Positions 55,550-62,841 of a stretch of DNA of 64,000 nt are shown piece by piece. The DNA comes from Flavobacterium hungaricum (GTDB taxonomy: Bacteria > Bacteroidota > Bacteroidia > Flavobacteriales > Flavobacteriaceae). Each line of letters opens with the position of its first letter. Position 1 is the first letter of the stretch. The position numbers and the translations under genes are program-made. Below the pieces are notes generated by a model that made no database searches, was not told the DNA's origin, and saw nothing but the letters and a program-made list of their open reading frames with translations. The stretch is from assembly GCF_015182285.1 (NCBI RefSeq), contig NZ_PRDM01000003.1, forward strand, positions 1 through 64,000. Reading direction: 5' to 3'.

Positions 55550-55948
55550 ATGGAAAGAATTCCAATACTCAAGATGGGGGATTTTCTGCTGGTAACCATA
55601 CAGGTAGATCTGTATGATCAATTGGCTGAAAATCTTGAATCTGATTTAATAAATACTATTAATAAACATAATTCAAAAGGTGTTTTGATTGATATATCAG
55701 CGGTTTCTATTATCGATTCCTTTATGGGAAGAATTTTAGGAAACATTGCCGTTATGTCAAAAATTATGGATGCACAGACTGTAGTGGTCGGTATGCAGCC
55801 TGCTGTAGCTATTACACTTGTTGAACTTGGATTGTCTTTAAATGGTGTTATAAGTGCCTTAAATGTTGAAAAAGGCATGGATTTGCTTCGCGCGAAAATG
55901 TACAATGGCGATAAGGAGGAGCAGACGTATGACGACAGCAACCAATAA
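55550..55948 (+). CDS. rsbS: Stressosome scaffold protein RsbS (copy 2)
   Basis: A 132-aa STAS protein, nearly identical to copy 1 up to MYNG (R41/N, one A/S and one L/M change), then a different short acidic tail (KEEQTYDDSNQ). The phosphorylation site S57 is kept. It follows rsbR by 18 nt and overlaps rsbT by 20 nt. Confidence 0.93.
   Translation: MERIPILKMGDFLLVTIQVDLYDQLAENLESDLINTINKHNSKGVLIDISAVSIIDSFMGRILGNIAVMSKIMDAQTVVVGMQPAVAITLVELGLSLNGVISALNVEKGMDLLRAKMYNGDKEEQTYDDSNQ
55913..55920 (+). promoter_or_regulatory. Canonical Shine-Dalgarno inside rsbS2 for rsbT2
   Basis: AAGGAGGA lies 8 nt before the rsbT2 ATG (55929), within the rsbS2 coding region. Strong sites of this sort are uncommon in this phylum. 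Copy 1 lacks it at the aligned position (GCGGTAACGAAGACC), so translation of rsbT may be tuned differently in the two operons. Confidence 0.65.
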
Positions 55949-56342
55949 AGAAGAACTGTTTATAGTAAAAGAACAGGATGTAGTTCCGTTACGCAACCGC
56001 GTAAAGGAATACGGCGTAAAAATTGGAATGAGTATTTTAAACCAGACCAAGTTGATTACTGCCACAAGCGAGCTTGTCCGTAATCTTCTTAAATATGGAG
56101 GAGGAGGAAGGGTGATCATAGAATCGGTAACCAACGGACGTGATCTTGGTGTACGTGTCATTTTTATTGATAAAGGACCAGGGATAAAAGATATCAATCT
56201 GGCCATGCAGGACGGTTACAGCACCGGAAAAAGTCTGGGGCTTGGTCTTCCGGGCACAAAAAGGCTGGTGAATGAATTTGATATTCAAACAGAATTAGGA
56301 AACGGTACAACCGTAACTATAATAAAATGGAAAAATGGATAA
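55929..56342 (+). CDS. rsbT: Serine/threonine kinase RsbT (copy 2)
   Basis: A 137-aa GHKL kinase with complete N (TATSELVRNLLKYGGGG), G1 (IDKGPGIKDI) and G2 (GKSLGLGLPGTKRLVNEF) boxes. In the G1 box TDNGPGIAD of copy 1 is replaced by IDKGPGIKD. It starts inside rsbS2 after a canonical Shine-Dalgarno and overlaps the phosphatase by 8 nt, exactly as in copy 1. Confidence 0.92.
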   Translation: MTTATNKEELFIVKEQDVVPLRNRVKEYGVKIGMSILNQTKLITATSELVRNLLKYGGGGRVIIESVTNGRDLGVRVIFIDKGPGIKDINLAMQDGYSTGKSLGLGLPGTKRLVNEFDIQTELGNGTTVTIIKWKNG

Positions 56343-57348
56343 TACTTTTTCCGTTTATAAAATTGACGATAGGAGTCTTATCGCTTTCATTAAAAGAGAG
56401 ATACACAACCTAGCACTTCAGTTAGGTTTCAAAGCGCACAGAGCCGCTGAAACTGACATCATTATCGCAGAGCTTACTTCTAATCTTATTAAGTATGCAG
56501 ACGGCGGAGACCTTCTTTACAGGGCACATCATAATGGAAGCTGTAATGTGATAGAAATATACTGTCTTGATAAAGGAACTGGTATTGATAATGTTGCCAA
56601 GATAATGAAAGACGGTTATTCTACCTCGAGTACATTAGGACAGGGAATTGGCGCTATTAAGAGATTAAGCAATGATTTTCAGATCTATTCGATGCGCGGG
56701 TGGGGAACTGTTCAATATATTAAAATCTGTGATAAGGCGGATGTTACAGTCCCAAATTCAACTACAGGATTGGATATAGCAGGAGTAAGTGTAAATTATC
56801 CAGGTGAGCGATTATGTGGAGATGGATATCATATTAAATATTCCAGAAAGGGTTTTCAGATTTTTCTTGGAGATGGATTAGGTCATGGGGCAAAAGCTCA
56901 CGAAGCAGTTGAACAGGCAGTCAAGGCTTTTAAGCAATGTGCAGAAACTGATCCTGAAGCAGTGCTCCGCCATGTTCATGAACACGTTAAAAAAAGCAGG
57001 GGACTTGTCGCTACTATTGCCATTGTTGATTATGAGGCAGAAACTTGGAATATCTGCGGGATAGGCAATATCAATACACGGATCTATAACGGACTTGACA
57101 GCAAAACGTATACGCCATATAATGGCATTATAGGTCATAATATTCCGCGCACTATAAACAGCACTATTGTTCCCTATCAAAAACATCAGGTTATTATCAT
57201 GCACAGTGACGGACTGCGTACGAGATGGAATCTGAATGAGCTGACTTCTATAATTAAACACAGTCCGGGAATTATAGCTTCGGCTTTGTATAAAGATAAT
57301 GTGAGAGGAACTGATGATGCTACAATTTTGGTTGGAAAAATAATTTAA
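56335..57348 (+). CDS. Fusion of a GHKL ATPase domain and a PP2C phosphatase (RsbX-like), copy 2
   Basis: A 337-aa protein of the same build as copy 1: ATPase motifs ETDIIIAELTSNLIKYA, CLDKGTGIDN and GQGIGAIKRLSNDF at the N-terminus, and PP2C motifs GERLCGDGYH, LGDGLGHG, HSDGLRTRW and GTDDATILVG at the C-terminus. It overlaps rsbT by 8 nt. Expected role: reset of the stressosome by dephosphorylation of RsbR and RsbS, with the ATPase half possibly competing with or replacing RsbT. Confidence 0.9.
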   Translation: MDNTFSVYKIDDRSLIAFIKREIHNLALQLGFKAHRAAETDIIIAELTSNLIKYADGGDLLYRAHHNGSCNVIEIYCLDKGTGIDNVAKIMKDGYSTSSTLGQGIGAIKRLSNDFQIYSMRGWGTVQYIKICDKADVTVPNSTTGLDIAGVSVNYPGERLCGDGYHIKYSRKGFQIFLGDGLGHGAKAHEAVEQAVKAFKQCAETDPEAVLRHVHEHVKKSRGLVATIAIVDYEAETWNICGIGNINTRIYNGLDSKTYTPYNGIIGHNIPRTINSTIVPYQKHQVIIMHSDGLRTRWNLNELTSIIKHSPGIIASALYKDNVRGTDDATILVGKII

Positions 57349-57354
57349 AGCTTT

Positions 57355-58986
57355 ATGAAGGAAATTGTAAAAATTAATCTTGACAATGAAATGGACCTCA
57401 TACTGGCTCATAAGCGCTCCATGAAAATTGCCGAAATGTGCGGCCTGCCTGTACCGTCGCAGACCCGTTTTTCTACTGCAGTTTCAGAAGTGGCAAGATG
57501 CTCAATTGCCAGTGGAAAAAATTCTGTGCTTGTTTTAGGAATCAATACTTTAAGAGCGAGCCATAAAGAAATACTGGCTGTGCTTACAGATAAAGTTGAT
57601 CTTAAAAAGTGCAATCCCGAAGCTTATAAATATGCGGCCAAAATATCAGGTAATATAGAATATACTTTTTCTGACAACCAATCTGTAACCACTTTAAACC
57701 ATCAGGTTCCATCACCGGGACTTCTTTCAGATGCTAAAATAAATACTCTGGCGGATTACTTCAAATATGAACCGCCGATTTCTGCTTATGATGAAATCAG
57801 AAAAAAGAATATTGAGCTTGTAGCGCTTTCAGAAAAGCTTGGAGAAAGTGAGAACCGATATAGAAATCTAGTAGATACCATTCCTGTTTTAATCTGTATT
57901 GTCAATGACCGCAGCAACGTACTGCTGGCAAATCATGCATTTGAAGTTTATCTAAAAACGCCTTTGATTGTTTTTGATAAAAAAAGCCTAGCAGCATTTA
58001 TACATAATGATGATGTACATCTGATTATTGACGGATGGAGTGCCACAAAAAAAAACAAGAGGGATTTTTCTGCCGATATTAGAATTAAAAAGGAGGATGC
58101 TTATATCTGGCATAATGTTTCTATTATGCCGAATAAATCTGAAGACGGCACTATCAGCAGCTGGCTTATTTATTTTGTAAATAATAATGCCCAGAAAATG
58201 ATTGTTGAAGCGCTGAAGGACAACTCAGAGCTGCGAAAAATTAAGCTTGAGCTGGAAAGTGCAAACTCAAAGCTAAAATTCAAAAACAAGGAACTGGAAC
58301 AATTTGCTTTTATAACCAGTCATGATCTGCAGGAACCGCTCCGAAAAATCATGATCATGATTTCAAGAGCAGCAGAAAATTTAACCGAGCATCAAAAAAC
58401 GCTTTATTATTTTGATAAAATTACTTTAGCAGCCGGAAGATTATCCAATTTGATTTCAGATGTGCTTAATTATTCGCGTGTCAATAATCACGATAAATTT
58501 ACCACAAAAGTCAATCTTAATGATGTTGTCGCACAAACCTTGGACGACCTGAGTCTCATTATCGAAGAAAAAAAAGCAGTTATAAATTTTAGTCCGCTGC
58601 CAACTGTAAAAGGAATTGATACCCAGCTGCGCCAGTTGTTTTATAATTTAATCAATAATGCGTTAAAATTTAATGCAGCACAGCCGGCAATAAATATATC
58701 CAGCAGTATAATTTCAGCTCAAAGCGACACCGCTTTTGATCCTGCAGCGCCCTCGGGCAATTTTCATGTAATATCAATTCAAGATAATGGAATTGGAATG
58801 AATAGTGAATATTCAGGCCGTATCTTTGATATGTTCCAGCGGCTGCACCAAAAAGATCAATACAGCGGGAATGGCATAGGATTAGCCTTGTGCAAGCGTA
58901 TTATTGAAAACCATAATGGCACCATTAATTTTAGCAGTATACCAGGAGAGGGAACAACTTTTTGGATTTATCTGCCCAATAATTAG
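57355..58986 (+). CDS. Histidine kinase with degenerate RsbT-like N-terminus and PAS, copy 2
   Basis: A 543-aa soluble kinase parallel to copy 1. The first 30 residues are identical to it (MKEIVKINLDNEMDLILAHK and onward). The RsbT-like domain again lacks ATP-binding motifs; the PAS domain (about 165-280) is the most changed part. HisKA has H323 in TSHDLQEPLRK, and the HATPase is intact (NLINNALKF, DNGIGM, GNGIGLALCKRI). It ends the operon 6 nt after the phosphatase. The divergent PAS and conserved N-terminus suggest different signals on the same kind of scaffold. Confidence 0.88.
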   Translation: MKEIVKINLDNEMDLILAHKRSMKIAEMCGLPVPSQTRFSTAVSEVARCSIASGKNSVLVLGINTLRASHKEILAVLTDKVDLKKCNPEAYKYAAKISGNIEYTFSDNQSVTTLNHQVPSPGLLSDAKINTLADYFKYEPPISAYDEIRKKNIELVALSEKLGESENRYRNLVDTIPVLICIVNDRSNVLLANHAFEVYLKTPLIVFDKKSLAAFIHNDDVHLIIDGWSATKKNKRDFSADIRIKKEDAYIWHNVSIMPNKSEDGTISSWLIYFVNNNAQKMIVEALKDNSELRKIKLELESANSKLKFKNKELEQFAFITSHDLQEPLRKIMIMISRAAENLTEHQKTLYYFDKITLAAGRLSNLISDVLNYSRVNNHDKFTTKVNLNDVVAQTLDDLSLIIEEKKAVINFSPLPTVKGIDTQLRQLFYNLINNALKFNAAQPAINISSSIISAQSDTAFDPAAPSGNFHVISIQDNGIGMNSEYSGRIFDMFQRLHQKDQYSGNGIGLALCKRIIENHNGTINFSSIPGEGTTFWIYLPNN

Positions 58987-59023
58987 CACTTTATTTTTAT
59001 TGCTATACTGCTGTACATTTCAC

Positions 59024-59401
59024 CTAATTCACCATTTTTGAATTAATAAATGATACTTCTTTGCGGATCGAATCAAACCACGCAATTTCTTTAGTAACTT
59101 CTGCGCAGCACTGGTTTTTGGAGTTGAAAAAACAGCTTTTAATATTGATTTTTCCACCTATATAACAATGTTTCATTTCAACAAAAAAAGATTCGGTAAA
59201 CATTAGATTCTGATGCTTAACCAAAACCTGATTTCCTTCATGCAAATCAAGATGCAGCATTTTTAGCTTCTCTTTAGAAAATCCGTTGGCAAATAAAAAA
59301 TGATACAATAATCGAAGCGTATATGAAATGTACGCGCTGTCTTCCATAACCATAAAATCATCTACGTCCTCTCCGGCAACAGTATAATTTTTACAAATCA
59401 T
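59024..59401 (-). CDS. Hot-dog thioesterase-like protein
   Basis: A 125-aa protein with the pattern of 4-hydroxybenzoyl-CoA-type thioesterases: a helical first third, then beta-strands QVLVKHQNLMFTESFFVEM, NIKSCFFNSKNQCCAEV and a final EIAWFDSIRKEVSF. No clear catalytic Asp/Glu was located, so activity is uncertain. It stands alone after the kinase, convergent with it, and lies beyond the terminator of the next operon, so it must have its own promoter. Confidence 0.5.
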   Translation of the reverse strand: MICKNYTVAGEDVDDFMVMEDSAYISYTLRLLYHFLFANGFSKEKLKMLHLDLHEGNQVLVKHQNLMFTESFFVEMKHCYIGGKINIKSCFFNSKNQCCAEVTKEIAWFDSIRKEVSFINSKMVN

Positions 59402-59420
59402 TTTAAATATTGTTTAGGTT

Positions 59421-59455
59421 AAAAAAAAGAGGTCAGTTTATAGCAAACTGACCTC
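59421..59455 (-). terminator. Terminator of the envelope/redox operon
   Basis: GAGGTCAGTTT, a 5-nt loop (ATAGC), AAACTGACCTC form a perfect 11-bp stem; on the minus strand a run of eight T residues follows (plus-strand A-run 59421-59428). Confidence 0.9.
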
Positions 59456-59562
59456 ATAACATTAGTCATGTTTATTTGATCTTCCAAATCAAAAAGAGAT
59501 TTCTTTAGCGAATAGAGGTGGAGATTTTCTATTGTCTAAAGATGTAATGCATTTGAAAAAGA

Positions 59563-60117
59563 TCATTTTATTAATAAGAAATTGTAAGTGATTTTTATTT
59601 TATCAGCAATTTTTTTTCGTACCAGAGTTGGTATATCTATATCGTAATCTTCTGGTGTAACTTCAAAAGAACCAATGGCATTAACTCCGTTGGCAGCCTT
59701 CGAAATTTTCATGGTTACGGTTACCGGTTTGGTTTTTCCGTGAATGGTAAGATCGCCTTTTAAAGTAAAATTTTTAGGCGTATTGGTAATTTTAGAAAGA
59801 TCAAAATCCTCTATTTTTCCTTTTAATGTGGCTTTAGAAAATTTTTCAGATTCCATGTAATTTTCGTTGAAATGCTCTTCCATTAAGGCTACTTTAAAAC
59901 GAAATCCTTTTATAAGAACCAAAGCGGCGAAATCTCCGTTTGACTGCTCCAAAATTGCCGATACAGATTTGTTTTCGGCAGCCACTTCTTCATAATTAGG
60001 CATCGAAGCCTGAAATTTTATACTGCCTGTTTTGGTAATTAGCTTTTGTGCAAATGCATTGCTGCCCAAGGTAATAAGCAAGAGTAATACGCAGCAGTTT
60101 ATAAATGTTTTTTTCAT
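59563..60117 (-). CDS. YceI-family periplasmic protein
   Basis: A 184-aa exported protein with a signal peptide (MKKTFINCCVLLLLITLGSN, cut after FAQ). The rest is the YceI lipocalin-like fold: KTGSIKFQASMPNYEEVAAE, then LKGDLTIHGKTKPVTVTM and FEVTPEDYDID. YceI proteins bind isoprenoid or amphipathic molecules. A longer frame starts at 60153, but MKK at 60117 gives the proper signal. It is the last gene of the operon, after the haem c lipoprotein. Confidence 0.88.
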   Translation of the reverse strand: MKKTFINCCVLLLLITLGSNAFAQKLITKTGSIKFQASMPNYEEVAAENKSVSAILEQSNGDFAALVLIKGFRFKVALMEEHFNENYMESEKFSKATLKGKIEDFDLSKITNTPKNFTLKGDLTIHGKTKPVTVTMKISKAANGVNAIGSFEVTPEDYDIDIPTLVRKKIADKIKITYNFLLIK

Positions 60118-60122
60118 GATAA

Positions 60123-60518
60123 TTAGTTTTCTTTTAAGCCGTCGGTATTCCATTTTACAATAATATCAATATTGGCTTGTGCCATTCTTCCTGCCTGAGG
60201 CATGATACCCTGCTGTCCAGTTTGTAATTGAATTCGACCTAATAAACCTGCGTTTTCAACAGCGGCTTTTACTTCAGCATAAGTGGTTAAAGGCCTGAAA
60301 CCAGCAGATCTGCCGCTTTGGTGACAACCGATACAATTGGCATCAATAATTGATTTTACATTTTTGCTGTAGCTTATGGCAGCCGGCGGGTCTGTACCTG
60401 GTGTTTCGTTTCCTGGAGGAGTTACCGTTACAGGTGGCTCAATATCCTGATAAGTATCAGAATCGCTGCAGCTCGAAAGTGCAGCAAGTAAAATCGTGAA
60501 TGCTATTAGTTTTTTCAT
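60123..60518 (-). CDS. Haem c-binding lipoprotein
   Basis: A 131-aa lipoprotein (MKKLIAFTILLAALSSCSDS, lipidated C17). A Pro/Thr-rich linker (28-46) is followed by one c-type haem motif CIGCH (62-66). A Met in QQGIMPQAGRM is a likely distal ligand. Only a single small cytochrome domain is present. It sits between the DUF5777 and YceI genes (5 nt before the YceI start), which suggests an envelope redox role. Confidence 0.88.
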   Translation of the reverse strand: MKKLIAFTILLAALSSCSDSDTYQDIEPPVTVTPPGNETPGTDPPAAISYSKNVKSIIDANCIGCHQSGRSAGFRPLTTYAEVKAAVENAGLLGRIQLQTGQQGIMPQAGRMAQANIDIIVKWNTDGLKEN

Positions 60519-60529
60519 AAGTGATAATT

Positions 60530-61372
60530 TTAAAATACTCTATATAAATTAAATCCAAAAAAGAAATCTCCTTTACCCCAGTCGCCGCTGGCATTTGTAA
60601 GGTAACCGCTTTCACTCATGGATTGGGAATTGGTAAATATTAATTGAAAAACGTGTCCTCCGGTTTCTACGTCCAAGCCGACTGACAATGGATCTTTATA
60701 AAAATCAGGCTTGTTAAAATTGTGCATATACTCTAAGTTGACCGATAATCTTTTGGTAATTTTATAACGGCCTCCTCCTCCAAAAGAAAACTGATTATCA
60801 TTTTCGATTGCCGGATTATAAAGGTTTTTATGAATAAATGACGGTACTAATTCTAAGGAAAGTTTTTCGCTTACTTTTCTGGAAATCAGTAATTGTTGTA
60901 CATAAGTCATACGGTGCTTGAATTCTAAGCCGGGATATTGTTCTTTTTCCAAAAAGGTATTGATATCCGCAACGCTGTAACCGACAATGTCAACAGGAAA
61001 ATTGGCATTTTGTCTCATCATTCGGTATTTCAAACCCGTTTCGTACATTTTGTTTAAGGTATGTCTGGAGAGACTAACCGACAGCCAATCTGTAACGCCA
61101 TAAATACCGCCCAATTTTGTAGTAGCGTTATCAAGACCAAAAAAGCTGTCAAAACCATCTTTAACAGAACCAAAACGGTGAGATACCACAAAATAAAATT
61201 CTTTTTTCGCAGCCATTTTGGTGGTTTGTAAAGTTACCAGCTGTAAAGCTTTAAAAGTTGCCGCAGAATAACTGTCTTCTACCTGTGTAGAATCAAGATC
61301 CTTGAGCAGATCATCCTGCGAATAGGCCATGGTAGCCAGAAAGAGGCAGATAGGGACTAAAAATTTCTTCAT
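60530..61372 (-). CDS. DUF5777 beta-barrel protein
   Basis: A 280-aa exported protein: signal peptide 1-18 (ending MAYSQ), then alternating beta-strands with many aromatic residues (FYFVVSHRFGSVKDGFDSFF, then LSVSLSRHTLNKMYETGLKY) and a C-terminal FGFNLYRVF, ending in Phe as outer-membrane barrels do. This matches the DUF5777 family, which is found beside cytochrome c and YceI genes in Bacteroidota. It is probably an outer-membrane barrel of unknown function. Confidence 0.85.
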   Translation of the reverse strand: MKKFLVPICLFLATMAYSQDDLLKDLDSTQVEDSYSAATFKALQLVTLQTTKMAAKKEFYFVVSHRFGSVKDGFDSFFGLDNATTKLGGIYGVTDWLSVSLSRHTLNKMYETGLKYRMMRQNANFPVDIVGYSVADINTFLEKEQYPGLEFKHRMTYVQQLLISRKVSEKLSLELVPSFIHKNLYNPAIENDNQFSFGGGGRYKITKRLSVNLEYMHNFNKPDFYKDPLSVGLDVETGGHVFQLIFTNSQSMSESGYLTNASGDWGKGDFFFGFNLYRVF

Positions 61373-61380
61373 AAAATTGA

Positions 61381-61785
61381 TTAATTGTTTGGATTAGTAA
61401 GGGTGCATTGGTCTAATTTAACCTCTTGAAAAAGCTCATCATAACCAATGCATTTGCCTTTAACTGTTATTTTATTATTAATGCTTTGCTTATTTGGTTT
61501 TTGAGCAAACAGGCAAAAAACAGTGTTTTCAAGCGTAATCACAGAATCTGTTTGTTTGGTTACTGTACCAGTGATTTCTACTGTTTTATTAAGATACAGA
61601 GCATCTGCTTTTTGCGGATCTGCGTCGTAATCGCTGAGTAATTTTGTTGCCGTTATAGTAAAATCGGGTGTTTCAGATGCTATATTACGGGCTTCTTTAA
61701 AGAGAAAACCGTAATAAAAATAAATGCCCGCCGAAACCAGTAACAATAAGACGGCAATTACAAGTGCTGTTTTTTTTCTTTTCAT
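61381..61785 (-). CDS. Membrane-anchored OB-fold protein (tRNA_anti-like)
   Basis: A 134-aa protein with one N-terminal membrane helix (about 6-27) and a periplasmic OB-fold (YLNKTVEITGTVTKQTDSVI, TLENTVFCLFAQKP, ITVKGKCIGYDE). Such tRNA_anti-like domains outside the cell do not bind tRNA; their role is not known. The frame is open to 61881, but the start MKRKKTALVIAV gives the normal signal. It is 8 nt before the DUF5777 gene. Confidence 0.8.
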   Translation of the reverse strand: MKRKKTALVIAVLLLLVSAGIYFYYGFLFKEARNIASETPDFTITATKLLSDYDADPQKADALYLNKTVEITGTVTKQTDSVITLENTVFCLFAQKPNKQSINNKITVKGKCIGYDELFQEVKLDQCTLTNPNN

Positions 61786-61841
61786 GTGGATGCTTAATTT
61801 TTCAGGAACGAATGAAGTACAATAGCAGTTTCTTGGAATCT

Positions 61842-62714
61842 TTAGATTGCAAGAGGCAGGTCTTTTACAGGTACCGGCCAAACAGCAGGACTAGGAAAAC
61901 TGATTCCTTTATTGGCACCTCTTACGCCAGCATCCTGACCAAAATAATACAAAGGCCAGCCGTTGTAAACCAATTGTGATTTGCCAAATACAGTAATAAC
62001 CGAAAACTTAGATTTGTCTAGAGTAGAAGGAACTACTATTTTGTCTGTTTCGTAGATGGGCCACACTGCATTGTTTGAAAAATCTGCTTTTGTAAAATTG
62101 TTTTTCTTGAAATTATCATTCTTGAAAGTGTACAGCGTTAGTCCTTTGGCATCTGTAAAATAAGTAGTCGATCCATCGCCAGCAGTATAATCTGATTTGT
62201 AGTTTTTGCCATCGTGCCCTACAAGCTGACTGCTTACCAGCATAACAGAATAATCCGGTTTTGCTATAAACCAAACGCCGCCAACTCCGTCACCGGTTGT
62301 TTTACCCGCCTCTTCTTGTGTATTGGTTCCGTTTACGTTTGGAGCGTAATAATACAAAGGCCAGCCTTTATAAGTAAGCTGTTTTTTGCCCGATGTAGTT
62401 GTTATCGTTGCAAAATCTGTAAACGTCAGCCCTGTACTTAATTTTTCAGCGGTTAAATTGTCTACATAAAATGGCGGCCAGACAGCTTCACATCCTCCTG
62501 AACAAGAGGCTTGTCCTTTTGCATCTAATGCAAAAAAGTATAACGATTTTCCGTCTTTATCAGAAAGATAAGAACCTAGTGTGGTACTGGTAGAAAGACT
62601 AATTTCTTTTTTTGTTTCGGGAGCAGGAGAGTCGCTGTTGTCACTGCTGCAGTTTACAAGAAAAGTTGCTCCTATAAGAGCAGCTAAAGCTAATTTAATT
62701 TGATTCGATTTCAT
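61842..62714 (-). CDS. COG4315 repeat lipoprotein
   Basis: A 290-aa lipoprotein (signal MKSNQIKLALAALIGATFLV, then NCSS, lipidated Cys). It holds two copies of the secreted repeat of COG4315: the unit GSYLSDKDGKSLYFFALD, CSGGCEAVWPPF, GKKQLTYKGWPLYYY appears first at about 35-125 and again in shorter form near 190-275 (GLTLYTFKNDNFKKNN, AVWPIYE, SQLVYNGWPLYYFGQD). The frame is open to 62738, but 62714 is the better start. It precedes the OB-fold, DUF5777, cytochrome and YceI genes. Function is unknown; haem or metal association has been suggested for related proteins. Confidence 0.87.
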   Translation of the reverse strand: MKSNQIKLALAALIGATFLVNCSSDNSDSPAPETKKEISLSTSTTLGSYLSDKDGKSLYFFALDAKGQASCSGGCEAVWPPFYVDNLTAEKLSTGLTFTDFATITTTSGKKQLTYKGWPLYYYAPNVNGTNTQEEAGKTTGDGVGGVWFIAKPDYSVMLVSSQLVGHDGKNYKSDYTAGDGSTTYFTDAKGLTLYTFKNDNFKKNNFTKADFSNNAVWPIYETDKIVVPSTLDKSKFSVITVFGKSQLVYNGWPLYYFGQDAGVRGANKGISFPSPAVWPVPVKDLPLAI

Positions 62715-62841
62715 TGTTTTACTTTTGATAAGGTTCAATAGTAAAACAGCCTTGATCGTTATTACCCTACCAAAGAATTGTTATTTTATAAAAAAAAATA
62801 AAAAAAAGGGTATAATTATTTTTAAAACCTTGAAAATAGTA

